DNA from: Helicostylum pulchrum
Taxonomy: Eukaryota; Mucoromycota; Mucoromycetes; Mucorales; Mucoraceae
Direction: 5' to 3'
NCBI GenBank assembly: GCA_025677825.1
Contig: JAIXMO010000039.1
Span: forward strand, 1-64,000
DNA: 64,000 bases
Part shown: one piece after another, positions 10,461-24,044 of the stretch
Position numbering within the stretch: position 1 is the first letter of the stretch
How the letters are laid out: each line of letters starts with the position of its first letter
Translations under genes and position numbers: made by a program
Notes under the pieces: model-generated
Databases searched by the model: none
What the model was told of the DNA's origin: nothing
Seen by the model: only the letters and a program-made list of their open reading frames with translations

Positions 10461-12126
10461 ATGAGTATGTCTATTAAGCCCAAGACAGCTGCATTGATTA
10501 CAGCTGGTGTTGCAGTTACCGCTGGTATCGGATACATGATCTATTTTGATAATAAGAGACGTAACGATCCTACACTCAAGAGAAAACTTAGTAAGTAAAA
10601 TAAAAAAATAAATTAAAAAAAAGGGACCCCGGTTTTTTTTGGGTTTTTCGTATGACTAACAAAATAGTATCATATAGAAAAAGAAAAGAAGAAGATTCAA
10701 AAGGAAGAAAAGAAGGTTGAAGAAGCTGTAAAATCTACTGCTCTTCAACTTATTGAGGCCGTTATGACTGCTGCTGAAAAGGAACCTTTACCTACTACAC
10801 CCGAAGCAAAGGAAAAGTATTTCATGGAACAAGTTGGTGCTGGTGAAAGTCTTTGTAACAGAGGTAAAAAAGAACTTTTTTTTAGTCTAAAAAAAAACGT
10901 GCTGTGTACTTACTTTTTTTTTTTTTTTGTGTGTGAATAGGTGAAGCATTCTATAACGATGCTGTTTTGCCCTTCTACTTGGCTTTGAGAGTTTATCCCG
11001 CTCCTATGGAATTAATTATGATTTATCAAAAGACTGTACCTGAACCTGTTTTCCAAATGGTTATTAACATCATGGCTCTTGACGTAAGTTTATATATTCT
11101 AAAAGACGAACAAAAAAAAAAAAAAAAAAAAAAAAACATATTTTAACGTGTTACCCCCCTTTTTTTTTACAGCAACAAAAACGTCAAAATTTATTCTATG
11201 AAAAGTTCCCTGCCAAGGATACCAATACCAGATTAGCTGAATTACCCGCTGGTGTGAACGAAGACGGTACACCTGTTGTCCGTCGTTCTCTTGTAGCTGA
11301 TAAAGACCTTACCGAGGGAGAAGTTATTTATTCCGAGCGTCCCCTTGTTTCAGCATTGTTCCCCGAATTAGAAGGATCTCACTGTAATTTCTGTTTAAAG
11401 GTTCTCGATCCTGAGCAAAAGGTTGAATGTCCTACTTGTGACTTGATTGCTTTCTGTAGCCAAGAATGTGCTGCCACTGCCAACGAAGATTACCACAAGT
11501 ATCTATGTTGTCACAACAAGTCTGAAGAGGTCAAGGAAGCCGATGAAGCCGAGGAAAAGAACGTTGCTTTAGAATTCCATCAAGTTTCCAAAACCAAGAA
11601 CGTAAAGTATCCTTATATGATTGGTCGTTTCTTATCTGCCATGGTCGCAGAAGAGTTAAGTAAGCAAAAGGATGGAGAGAAGGTCGGAGAGACCACATTC
11701 GGTGCTTGGGATCACGTTGATAGATTTAGATATTTGGAAGTCTCCGCTAACGAAGATTCTACTTCTGAAATCGCCATGTTAAAGCAAGTGCTCGGTCCCA
11801 AGGTGCAAGGCATTAGCGAATTTTTGACAGACGAGATTTATTTGATGCTTAAGGGTAAGTTGCTTTTCAACGCCTATGGTATCCCTACCACTCAAGAAAT
11901 TGTTGTTGGTGAATCTACCGAACACATGAGAAGTACTGACAAGGACGCAAAGTATATTGGTGCTGGTCTTTACAAGCTCTCTACTTATATCGGTCAATCT
12001 GATGACGCGGCTAACGTCAAGTTAAGCTTCCAAGATGATGAACTTACTGTTACTGCTACTAAGGCTATCAACAAGGATGAGGAACTTCTTGCTTCTTATA
12101 CTTTACCTATGCCTAAGAAGGATTAA
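10461..12126 (+). CDS. TOM20-like receptor domain fused to a MYND finger and a degenerate SET domain
   Basis: Four exons: 10461-10590, 10678-10863, 10941-11083 and 11173-12126 (470 residues; MSIKPK from a second ATG 6 nt downstream is equally possible). Residues 1-153 copy Tom20: anchor TAALITAGVAVTAGIGYMIYF, basic FDNKRRNDP, and the core YPAPMELIMIYQK with PEPVFQMVINIMALD. The last exon adds a SMYD-like module. SET-N begins near 189 (LVADKDLTEGEVI). A complete MYND finger has Cys/His at 224, 227, 239, 242, 248, 252, 261 and 265. SET-C carries INKDEELLASY. The catalytic NHSCxPN motif of SMYD enzymes is missing (STYIGQSDDAANV stands there), so methyltransferase activity is doubtful. Exon lengths and phases 2-3 match TOM20 at 7753. 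The inferred location is the outer membrane, with the MYND/SET part facing the cytosol. Confidence 0.85.
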
Positions 12127-13925
12127 AAATAATATACATATTCACTTTTTTTTTTTTTGTTATCTTACTTTCTTATAATTTCTTTTCCCCAAACCCTATT
12201 CTCTTTTTTTTCCCATTTTATTTTTCATTTTTTTTAAAAAAAAAATAAACAAAATAGAACTTTGTACAGTATTTTTTCGCGTATTTCTGAAAACATGATT
12301 AATTTAATGATTTTTTTTTATCTTTCTGTTAAAATGTTCCCCACTCGATTCTCTATCACATTAAACTGCGTTTTTTTAAATCTTAAACACAAAAAAAAAA
12401 AGTAGTCTATTTACCACATCTTAGTACTGGTGCTGCTTATGATACTATAATGAGTGGTGATAGCAATGTTATAATTATTTTGATGAAGGCTTGAATGTTA
12501 CAATGGCTCGTAGTAAAAAACATATATGAGGTCGTAAAACCCTGTCTCCAATAATAGTTAAAAAAAACTATAATGAAAGTTAGCTGTGCATTAGGAGTAA
12601 TAGATCAGAATAGCTATAAAATGAGTCTTTCTTTCTTTCGTTCTTCTTTTACTACTTATTATCATCAAATTCCTTAATAATGCCTTCATCCTTTTAATCC
12701 CCTCATTACGACTTTTAAAAGACTTTAAATAAAATATTCTCTTTTGTATGAGTAGCCATCAATGTATTGTAACCAGAGAGGTGTTCTCTAGTATACACAT
12801 GAGCAAGAACAAAAATTGTTGGATATTCAATAAGAAACCTTACGGATGGCGCGGCTATAACTCTGTGGCATATATGGTATTGAAGAACCAGAACAATGGC
12901 CGATGTTGTAGGCAAAGTAGTACGACATGCTTTGTTTAAAGCTCTTAAAGAACGTTCTTCTGAATGGATCGTATTTTTTGGGATGTAAGTACATATATAA
13001 GAAACTGGAGAAAAGGCTTGGTATGGTGCCAGATGATTCCAGGAACTGGTGGTTTGGCACTGCCATGCTTTGGATTGTCTCAATTGTGTACTCCTTTTCT
13101 TTGGAATAACACTCTGAATGAATGGGGCATTGCAAATAAAAATTGAAATTGTAATAACAAAGAAGATAATAAAATAAGAGTATATTTATTTAAACAAAAC
13201 CAGTGAAAACGCATTCAATAAACCAAGTAAATACTAAAAAGTTGCTACTACAAAAAAATAATACATATCCTTAATGGTGTGCCATTTTTTTTGTTGTTGT
13301 TGTTGAGAAAGCTGTTCCTGGGGCTGTTGAAGCATTCAAACACAAGAGACAAAAAGAGAGAGAGAGGGGGGGGGGGGTTTAAAGCCTCACACTACCTCGA
13401 AGTTCTTGTACTAGTAATTAGCTAAACTTAGCAGTGATTTCTTAGGTTAGCGATTTTTTAAACTGTGATATCTCAATGAGCTTTTTTTTTGAAGCACTGA
13501 TTTTCAAGCCAAGCTTTTTTCTACGTGAATGTACAGAATACATATTTTTTAATGATAGGTTGGATGAGCTTAAGAGCTATTTTGAGAATAATAATCTGTC
13601 ATTAATCACTGCTTATTCCATCTAAAGTATTTATCATTTATGTGTCTCCAAGACATGTCAATGATTTAGGCGATGAGCCTTATATTTGAACTCGTCCTAA
13701 TGTTTGGGACCTCTCAAAAAGAAGTTTATTGTCTTGTTCTTATATACTAATTGCGGCGTTTTTTTACACCTTATAGGGCAGGAAAAAAAAAAGACTCAAA
13801 TATGTATGAGCTAAAATCAGTCTTAATCCAATCGAGCTTGGAGTAACGCTGCTAAACTAGACTTCCGCCTCACTTTAAATAAAACACGCTTTCTTTTTAT
13901 TCACATTTCGAAAGGAAAGTAATCT
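12127..13925. other. Gene-poor region with possible decayed coding sequence
   Basis: A patch at about 12715-13146 has several overlapping open frames on both strands. One + frame at 12897 starts MADVVGKVVRHALFKALKERS and ends at a GTAAGT-like site, but no partner exon is found. GA and G repeats lie at 13350-13380. No supported gene; probably old mobile-element debris like the adjacent transposase relic. Confidence 0.35.
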
Positions 13926-14300
13926 ATGATGCGGCCTTCAAACAAGACAAATATTGTCTCTAGAAGGGGAGCAGATGTTTCAGAATTTACCCGTGGACTC
14001 ATCTGCGGTCTATCTCTACATGCAAACTGGACAAATACTGCTATTAGCAGGGAATTAGGTATCCCAAGAACAACTGTAAAACTGTTTGTAAGTGAAGGAA
14101 AAACTTCCGCTAAATCTCGTCTAGGACTGAAAAAAAAACTGAATGAAAGAGAATGAAGCGACATTTGATTCAGCTTAAAGTTTGGTATTGGTATGGGGAC
14201 ACTAAAAGGCTCCGTCGATCGAGACAAGAGGACAGTGTCTCATGCCTGGCGTCTTTCTAGGACAAAAACTTTCGAGATCGGAGGCAAGAAACCTTGATAA
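13926..14300 (+). pseudogene. Tc1/mariner-like transposase remnant
   Basis: The 76-codon frame 13926-14156 reads like the helix-turn-helix DNA-binding region of Tc1-type transposases: SEFTRGLICGLSLHAN, then AISRELGIPRTTVKLF (helix-turn-helix with the IPRTTV recognition helix). The frame stops at 14156, but the homologous reading continues in another frame near 14205-14265 (SVDRDKRTVSHAWRLS), so the copy is frameshifted. No DDE/DDD catalytic region follows and I see no terminal inverted repeats, so this is a 5' fragment that cannot move. Such elements are common in Mucorales. Confidence 0.65.
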
Positions 14301-14545
14301 TAATCCGTGAAGAATGGTATCATCTAGTGCAAAGAAGTTTGTGACAAACTTGTTAAAAGTATGCCAGCTAAATGCCAGACTGTAAAAAAAGTCTCTTGTT
14401 TCTAGATAACACTGCTTATCAAAACCAATAAAATTTTAATAGTTACAATGTATGTATATCTATATTGTTAATTGTGTAAAACTATCGTAGTCTTTATTAT
14501 CTACATATCATAAAAAAAGGTTCAAAGGTGACGCGGAGTTGCACA

Positions 14546-14554
14546 TATAAAATA
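14546..14554 (+). promoter_or_regulatory. TATA box of PDCD5 gene
   Basis: TATAAAATA lies about 75-82 nt upstream of the ATG at 14628, the usual distance in this window. Confidence 0.45.
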
Positions 14555-14627
14555 TAAACGTCTTTTTTTTTTCGATTTCCTTACCTTTTATTCAAAGTAT
14601 TACCCAAAAACTTTTTTCTTATATAAA

Positions 14628-15399
14628 ATGGAGGATGACGAACTTGCACAAATTAGAGCTAGACGTTTAGCTGAATTACAAGGTCAAGGTGGTGGACAAC
14701 CTCAACAGGTATAACGTTTACATATTGATCTTTTTTTTTTTCTTTTAAAAAAGAAAATGAAACTAAGAAAAAGACTTAGGGCGGTTTTCCCGGTGCTGGT
14801 ATGGGTGGTGGTGGTGGTGCCGCTGGTGGTGGTGCTTCTAAAGAAGATGCTGAAAAGAAAGGGTAATGTAGTATAAATGCTTTACATTGTATTCATAAAC
14901 TGACATGATTTTTTTTTATTTGTAGACAAATGGAAGAGATGCGTCGTACCATGGTAAGAAAACAAAAAGTCTATTAAAGTTGCTGGCATTTTTTCTAACT
15001 GTTTTTATTAGTTGTACCAAATTTTGGACAACTCTGCTCGTGAGCGTTGTAAGTAGACTAGCGAATACCATTTTACCCTCGTGTTACTAAGTATATTTTT
15101 TTTAAAAAAAAAAGTGGGTCGTATTCAAATGGTAAAAGCCGACAAAGCTCGTGCAGTTGAAGATCTTTTAATTAGAATGGCTCAATCTAACCAATTGAGA
15201 AGTAAAGTAACAGAAAAACAATTGATTGATCTTTTGGGTCAAATGAACCAACAAGATTCTTCTTCGACTCAAACACGTATTGTGGTAAAGTATTATTTTT
15301 TTTAATGTGCAAGTCAAAAAAAATATGAACTAAATATGTATCTGTGTATAGTATAATCGTAAACAATATGATGATTCAGATGATGATTATGATTTGTAG
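14628..15399 (+). CDS. PDCD5: PDCD5/TFAR19-family DNA-binding protein
   Basis: This is a small conserved helical-bundle protein of the archaeal-eukaryotic PDCD5 family, linked to apoptosis and tubulin/chaperonin binding in animals. Six exons: 14628-14708, 14780-14862, 14926-14953 (28 nt), 15012-15048 (37 nt), 15115-15284 and 15352-15399, encoding 148 residues. The N-terminus has the typical helix (ELAQIRARRLAELQ). A Gly-rich insert follows, then the conserved core EEMRRTMLYQILDNSARERL and MVKADKARAVEDLLIRMAQS. The C-terminus ends with the family's Tyr/Asp tail (KQYDDSDDDYDL). The length is slightly above the human 125 residues because of the Gly-rich insert. All exon phases close. Confidence 0.92.
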
Positions 15400-17275
15400 T
15401 GTTTTTAAATATATCTGTTTTTTATGGGACTAGAATAAAAACGAATTGTTGTATTTTTTTTTTTTTGTGCATTATCGAATCCCCCCCCCCCCCAAACATT
15501 CACTTTTGAAGCGAATATGCAATTGTTTGTGCCGCCAAAAAAAAACTTTATTGTTAGTAACAATAGTTCTTTCTATCGCTGATTTTTATCAAATGTTGAA
15601 CACGCGTGGGTGGGAAAAAAAAGAAAAGGTACGTACACATACAGCATATTGCTTCTTGCTTTATAAACAATGTAATTTATGAAAAAAAAAAAAAAGACAG
15701 GGCTCGTAGTTTCCATACAAGAAGAATGTCCTCATAACTTTTTATACATATATCTGTGATTTTCATCTGGAACAACAAATTTTCTGAAAGTCGGCAATTA
15801 TTTACATCATTGATATGTCGATCTTTTATAGACTATTAGTAACGACACCATATCACTATGATCATCTTAATATTTTGCATTAGCGATTTATACGTACATG
15901 TAAACATGCCCTTTTTATATTTATATATATAATTTCGCGTTATCGTATATGTAGTAGTAAGTAGACTAAGAGTTTATTAGATGTAGATCCCTTACATGGC
16001 AGTGTTTTTTAAATGTTTTTAGTTATTGCGGATAAAAGGCCATAAAAAACAAGATATTATGTGTTTTTTTTAAAAAAGTAATCTAGTTAGTAGTATGACA
16101 TATAAGCACATTTAAAAAGACCCAAGATGCATGCATACATACACAACAAAATAAATGTAGAAAGGCATATTGGGATATTTTTCGGTACAATAAATTAAAA
16201 AGGATATTTATTTACACATCTCTCTTTCTAATAACTATTTTTGATACAGTACTGATGAATATATATTCGAAATAAGATGATAGTTTTTGCATAGAAAATT
16301 TTATTTGTACGTTATAAAAAATCTAATGCAGGAGTTCCTTCTTTGAGTATGATATAAAAGTATAGATTTGTGATATTGTCGCACACACTTTACTAATGGT
16401 GGCTAAATAGATAAATAAAAACCCTCTTAAAATAAAAATAATACTACACTTGACAATCAGTTCAATTTAAGGGGTGAGAAATTATAGGAAAGAAGAAAGT
16501 TGGAATCACTGATAACTTTTATATATTTAGTACTGGTAGTATTGATGTGTGCGTGAGTACAAAAAAAAAAAAAAAAAAAAAAAGGAGAAATAGGAGAATC
16601 GTAGAAGGGGAGCCAAGAGGAAAAAATAAAATAAAATAAACTGACCGCTATATATGAAGCCATCTTGAGAGAAAGAACTGTTGTATACTGTTTGTTTGCC
16701 TTTATAAGGATAGTAGGCGTGATGTCGAATGCTTTAGCAGATAATTATATTGATTGGCCTAATAACACATGCCAGTATATCTTGGTTTTTCTTTTTTGTT
16801 ACCAGGAAAAAAAAGGGGTGAGCAAAGGTTTCTAGAAAAATATATCATTGTGGCAATGCTACACTTTTTTCTTGCTTAAAAAGAAAAAGAGAGAAGCTCA
16901 ATAACCAAATAAAAATAAAAAAGCGGGGTAAGAGAATGGAAGATATGCAATACGACTTGTTAAAACTTTTTTGTGTGTGTGTGTTTTTTTTGTTCATCCC
17001 TCAATTTATCTCCTATAAACTAACTACGCACATATAACATAATATTCCTACTCTACTGTATGTCTCACTCTGCCTTTGTTGCATCAAAATCTCATTATAT
17101 AAATAGTTTTGTTCCCCTCTCTTTCTCTCTTTCTCTCTAATCTCTCTCTTTCTTCTTTCTTTCTTTTTTACCTCTTTTTCTTTCTTTCTAATTTGTACAT
17201 TTTATAATAAATAATAATACCAAGTGATAATATACTAAAACCCAAAAAAATAAAAAATAAATATAGTAGCAAAAT
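15400..17275. other. Intergenic (about 1.9 kb), no gene seen
   Basis: AT-rich DNA with a C14 run near 15481-15494, an A23 run at 16561-16583, CT-rich tracts at 17117-17190 and A/T palindromes (16064-16077). The open frames 15446-15682 and 16457-16663 encode Phe-rich low-complexity peptides. The last 200 nt are the pyrimidine-rich promoter and leader of VTC4. I saw no CACGTG Pho4-type site. Confidence 0.55.
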
Positions 17276-19589
17276 ATGAAATATGGTCAAGAATTACAAC
17301 AGAATATATTTACTCCTTGGCGCCTCTCATATATTTCATACGACATACTAAAGAAAGAACTAAAGATTCGTCAACTTGATCATGGCTGGACAGATAAAGA
17401 TGAAAGTGAATTCACACACTTATTAGATAACGAACTTACCAAAGTATATGATTTTGTGAATGCAAAGCTATCAGAGATTGATGCACGTATTTTATATTGT
17501 GAACGTACAATTCAAACACTACAAAAGAACCCCACAATGGCGTCTGATGCAAACTATGGAATTATGGATGAAGCATTAACCGAAATCTTATTTGATGTAA
17601 ATGATTTATCTCGTTTTACTCGTGTCAATTTTGTTGCCATCCAAAAGATTTTAAAAAAGCATGATAAATGGACAGGATTAAATTTAAAGCATGATTTTGT
17701 GGCTAGACTAAGAGAAAAACCACTTGATAAGCAAAGATTTGATGTCGCCATTATTTATATCTCTGCCCTTCATGATATATGTCGTAATAGAGGTAAACAA
17801 TCTCCAGGAAATAGTGCATCAGGTGGTGATCAAAATGCATTCGAAAGAGCTACCGCTAAATATTGGATTCATCCTGATAATATCACTGAAGTTAAAGCTA
17901 TCATCATGTTGCATTTACCCGTTTTAATCTTTAATAAAGATAAAAAATGGGAACCGTCTGATTCTGCTGTTTCAAGTACTTATTTTGATAATCCAAATTT
18001 CGATTTATATACTGGTCGACTACAAAGAGATGAAGAAGCGGAAGCCATTCGATTTAGATGGTAAAAAACAAAAACCAAAAAAAAAGGGGGTCAATAATAT
18101 TTACTAACCTCCTTAAATATATATATATAGGTATGGTCCTATGAGCTCTACAAGCGTATTTATTGAACGTAAAACACATCATGCTTCTTGGTTAGATGGT
18201 GCTTCTGTTAAAGATAGGTTTAGAATCAAAGAACCTCAAGTGAATCAATTTATGACCGGTATTTACACTGCTGATCAAATAGCAGAAGATCAAAGAAAAA
18301 CTGGTACCGAAGCATCTACAGTAGAAAATGTTCGATTTATTGCTAAAGGAGTTCAAAAGTCATTTAAAGAAAAGCGTATAGAACCCATGCTGAGAGCTTT
18401 CTATAACCGTACAGCGTTTCAATTACCAGACAATCAACGAGTTCGTATCTCTCTTGACACTGACCTAACTTTTCTCAGAGAAGATCATTTGGATTCCATC
18501 TCTCGCAGACAGCCTACTTATAATTGGCGTAGGAATGATGTTGGTATAGATTACCCCTTTCCTTATGTAAAGGATGGTGATATCCTTCGTTTCCCATATG
18601 CTGTATTAGAAACTAAACTCCAGACTCATTTAGGTCAAGAACCTCCAGCCTGGTTAACCTCTTTGGTTGAAAGTCATTTAGTTCACGAGGTTCCAAGATT
18701 CTCAAAGTACCTGCATGGTGCATGTCATTTTTATCGTGAGAGACTTCCTTTACTTCCTTGGTGGTTAGCTGAACTTAATGTGGATATTCGTAAACCTCGT
18801 GCTGAAAATATTGGTCTTACTCGGTCTCGCAGCTTTAAACCTTTAATTGATGGTAAATATAGAAGAGCCATGATTGAAGAAAAAGAAAGAGCAAATCAAC
18901 AAGCTGTTGTTCAAAATGCTGAACAAGTATCTAGTAAATCAAGTCGCTCTGGCACTGCCGTCAATGGTTTTGCTTCTTCTTCAGTGGAAGAAATGATGAA
19001 AAATAAAGAATATACTAATAATATGCCTTTACCGCCTATTATTCCACCAAAGAATAATGTTACCACAAGTCAACAAAATGGTGTCTTTTCTTCACAGATT
19101 CAAAAATTCTTTAATAAAAAGAATGATAAATCAGGTGATCTTGAAATAGGTACAGCTGTAACAGGAGAAGAATTTGAAAACACTACTACCAACAAAAGAC
19201 AGAAAGTTAAAGTCCGTGTGGAGCCAAAAGTATTCTTTGCTAATGAACGTACATTTATTGCATGGTTACAATTTTGTGCATTGCTTTTAACTGTTGCATT
19301 AAATTTATTAAATTTTGGTGACACGATATCACGTACCGTAGGCGGTATCTTCATTGGTTTGTCTGCTGGTATTGCTATTTATGCCTTGTATCGATTCGAG
19401 AAACGTGCTTGGATGATTAATCGAAGAATAGATGGTCGTTACGACGATATATGGGGTCCTGCTGTTCTTTGTATTCTTTTGGTATTGGCACTTATTGTAA
19501 GTCTATTCTTATTACTTTTTTAATTATATAAAAACTAACCAACTCTTTTTTTTTATACTTAGGTAAACTTTTATCTTCGATTTAGATAA
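17276..19589 (+). CDS. VTC4: Vacuolar transporter chaperone catalytic subunit (polyphosphate polymerase) Vtc4
   Basis: Vtc4 makes polyphosphate from ATP and feeds it into the vacuole as part of the VTC complex. Three exons: 17276-18060, 18131-19496 and 19563-19589 (725 residues; yeast Vtc4 has 721). The N-terminus is an SPX domain that senses inositol pyrophosphates ([19 protein letters not shown]). The central tunnel domain has [21 protein letters not shown] spanning the first intron, VFIERKTHH and [16 protein letters not shown], with the Arg/Lys residues expected of the polymerase. A DUF202-type membrane domain with three helices closes the protein (about 610-725), preceded by the [14 protein letters not shown] motif. 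The last 9 codons are on a tiny third exon (VNFYLRFR). Assignment to Vtc4 rather than Vtc2/3 rests on length and these motifs. Confidence 0.93.
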
Positions 19590-19617
19590 AGCCTGCATAA
19601 ATTTATGTATTGTAACC

Positions 19618-19645
19618 CTCCTCCTCCTCCTCCTCCTCCTCCTCC
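19618..19645. repeat. (CTC)n trinucleotide repeat
   Basis: About nine CTC units lie in the spacer between the convergent VTC4 and RPN11 genes. Confidence 0.85.
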
Positions 19646-19809
19646 CACCTTTTCTTATTATTTATCTACAATGTATTTTCTTAGAGTTTAAAAAGAAAAG
19701 AGAAAAGCCCAACTACCCAAATTCTTCTCCTTTTCTTAATCCCATTAAAATAATAATATATATTTTCAGATTTTTGCATTTGTATTGTATTTATTTTATT
19801 GTATTTATT

Positions 19810-21083
<1,274 letters not shown>

Positions 21084-21413
21084 TGTATTTTATATATGTG
21101 TTGCCGTAACAAAAAGAAAAGAAAGAAAAGGAAGAGTTACGAACACATAAAGTGACGCGTTGCGTATTTTTGCTTAAAAAAAAAAAGAAAGGAACAAAAT
21201 AAGCAAACTCCGGCAAATACGTCATCCGCCATGTCCGTAACTGCTACGGATTGATGCTTCGTATTTTATCATACAGAATGGAGATTTTTTTTTATACATG
21301 TTTTTTTTTTAATAGTTATTAATGGAGAGGAGGGATTTATATAATGGTAGACTTTTTTAAAAAAAAAAGAAAAGGCCTATTTGCTATTAGTACATTCAAA
21401 TTGTTATTTGTTT
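21084..21413. other. Spacer between SAC6 3' end and RPN11 promoter
   Basis: About 330 nt, AT-rich, with CCGGCAAATACGTCAT near 21213 on the + strand and a T/A palindrome at 21353-21368. Since both flanking genes are on the minus strand, this is the RPN11 promoter plus the SAC6 3' flank. Confidence 0.5.
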
Positions 21414-23749
21414 TTAATGATTGATTTCTCTATCAACTTGCATCAAACTACCAATAAAGGTCAAATTCTACATGTGGAGATAAAATTTAGTTAAAAAAGT
21501 ACATATAAAATATAAAATAAAAACTCACCATTTTAGCTCTGACTTCAACAATATCCTCAGGTACAAGGAAAATAGTAGCACCCAACTTACGAGCAATAGA
21601 AATAGCAAGCTTAGCATTATTAAATGCATCCTCTTCAGTTCTTCCACTTGTAACGAGGTTATAATCAACATAACCAGGTTTAATACCGTTAAGTACATCC
21701 AAGAAGAAGATACCAGTACTAAGACCTCTATCCTTGAAGGAAGTCATCTTACTTTGCTTACCACCACGTTGAACAGTCTCGTTAGCCCAACGAACCAAAT
21801 CTTGATCTGAGACAGAACGACCACCTTTAGTAAGTGATTGTAAAGTATGAATAATATTTTCACGCATCAATTGCCAAGTAAGACCTAAAGTTAAAGTCTT
21901 TTGACCATCAACAATATCAGCACCTTGAATACCAACTAAAGAGAATCGAAGCTCTTGACCAATAAGGACAGCATAATTACAATTCTCAATTTGCTTGAAA
22001 CGAGAAAGAGGTTGCTTTCTACTAATCATACGCCAGTTGACTTTACCGGGAGCTACCTTTTCAAATGCTTGTAATAATACAAGACCATCTTGCAAGTCTT
22101 CGAATAAATTGTATACACCAGGTTCGACGTTTAAACTGTTGAGCCAGAGTGTAAACATTCTAGCTTCACGCTCTCCTTCAGCATCAAATTCTTCAATCTC
22201 GGGTGCTTCTTCTTCAGACAAAGGTTCCAAACCAGGATGTGTGTTGAACAAGTGAGCAACAAAGGCCAAGTTCAACTTGGGGTTACCAGCTACCAAAGCA
22301 GTAGGAGTTAAATATTTACGACAATTGATCTTTTCAGCATTATCCAAAATCATTTCAGCTCTACGATGAAGATCACGTTCTTGTAAAGGAGCACGAGAAC
22401 ATTGTTCAGGCTTAAGTTGGTTTAACAAGACAGTATAGTTTTCACCATCAGCTACATCCTTTGAAAAGTTTTTTACTCTTCTTTCCCAACCAGCAGCCTT
22501 TAAATGATAATTGAACCATCTTAACAAGATTTGATCAGGAGGTAACTTTAAAAGGTCTTCAAGCGTTTCACCATCTTCCAAAAGACGATATAATTCGGGA
22601 TGTTGTTTAATATCAATCTTACTCAAAAGACCACGTTTGATGATTTGCCAAATTAATCCAAGAATTAAATGTTCACGGCCTTCAATAAGATCGGTTGAAC
22701 CAATATTGACCACAGAACAACCAATAGCCTTGGCAGAGTTGATAACAATGTTGTTGTTCTCGACCATTTGGAAGTTGTTGATTTTCTTTCCGGCGTTAAG
22801 GACACGTTCATCAATAGTATCCGGTACAGCATCGTTAATCAACTTACAAAGAATAAGACCATCTAATATCACACATTACTAAAAAAAAATCCTCTTTTTT
22901 TTTGTATTATTATTTATATATTTTTACCTTTGCACTCATCAAACAACTGCATAGTGTTGGTGGGAATAGGTAAACGGTTACCGATATGAGTATCACCGGC
23001 AAGTACACCGTTAATATGTCTTGTGAATTCAGAACGCTCATCATCGTTAATGGTATGTGTAACATTAGCATTTGTACCATGAACCTTGATCTTATTTTGA
23101 TGAACATCGAAGGCTCCCTTATTACGACCATCCTTTAATTTTGCTGCGAGCTGCCAAGTAAAAGAAGAGAGCGTTAATTATTAATGTAAATCTTGGCAAA
23201 TGCCGTCATTGTTATTATAATTTTTTTGAACTGCCGATGCGTATCATGCTTTTTTATATACTAACAACCGCGTCCTTTTTGTAACAACCCTTAAATTTTT
23301 TTTTTCTCGAGGAATAATAAAAAAAAAGGGGGATGGGGGGAAAGAAAGGTTTCGACAGGTAATATGTATACGCACAGACGAGCACACGCGCTATAAATTC
23401 GCCCTTTTTTTTTTAACATGTATAATAATTACCTCGATAAATTCTTCAACATCAATACGACCAGAAGTATTTGTAGTAACATCTTTAAGAGTAGCACGAA
23501 TTTCATCATAATTATCACTGTACCCAGTATCTTTACAGGCCTTTTGAATTTCTTTTTGGTCGAGATAACCATCTTGGTCCAAATCAATGTCACTGAAGAA
23601 AAAAAAAAAGAAAAAGATGTTTAGTTTTTTTCGTGATGTAAAAATATAACTTTAAAGTGACTTTACCTAAACTGATCAATAAGCTTATTGATATCGTTTA
23701 CCTGTAACTGAGGATATTTTCGCTGAAGCATAAAAGCGTTCACAACCAT
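21414..23749 (-). CDS. SAC6: Fimbrin (plastin), actin-bundling protein Sac6
   Basis: Fimbrin crosslinks actin filaments in endocytic patches and rings. Five exons: 23749-23667, 23592-23433, 23150-22928, 22862-21529 and 21467-21414 (617 residues; yeast 642). The N-terminal EF-hand region has a canonical loop DIDLDQDGYLDQ. Four calponin-homology domains then make two actin-binding units, visible as DGLILCKLINDAVPDTIDER, LLRWFNYHLKAAGW, DLQDGLVLLQAFEKVAPGKVNWR and FLDVLNGIKPGYVDYN. The last exon encodes only NLTFIGSLMQVDREINH, matching the conserved fimbrin end. The first 295 nt upstream separate it from the Fanzor-like gene on the same strand. Confidence 0.96.
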
Positions 23750-24044
23750 TTTATTTTTATTTCTGTAATAATAAAAGTAAAGAAGAAAGAAAAAGGAAAA
23801 AGAGAAACGCCGGCCTTTTTTGTCCTTTGTAACACCCCCATTGTGCTGCAAATGAATGTTTTGAACTACACGACCAGTAATTTTTGATTGTATCCCTATT
23901 TGATTGGCTAATAATTGTAAAATAAAATGTACAGCCGATTACACAACTGGACATTAATGTTACAAAAAAGGCAAGTTAGCTTTTGAAACCTTTCAGTTAT
24001 TTTTTAATTGAAAATATGAACTTACGTGTATATATCTAAATCAC

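Noticed and set aside
12715..13146. Cluster of overlapping frames on both strands
   Set aside because: No frame shows a recognisable motif or consistent splice partners. Several strands open at once suggest low stop density rather than a gene.
19100..19354. Antisense open frame within VTC4, and similar ones within SAC6, HMGR, COX10 and MHYT genes
   Set aside because: They are shadows of long conserved coding regions without start context, splice sites or family features.
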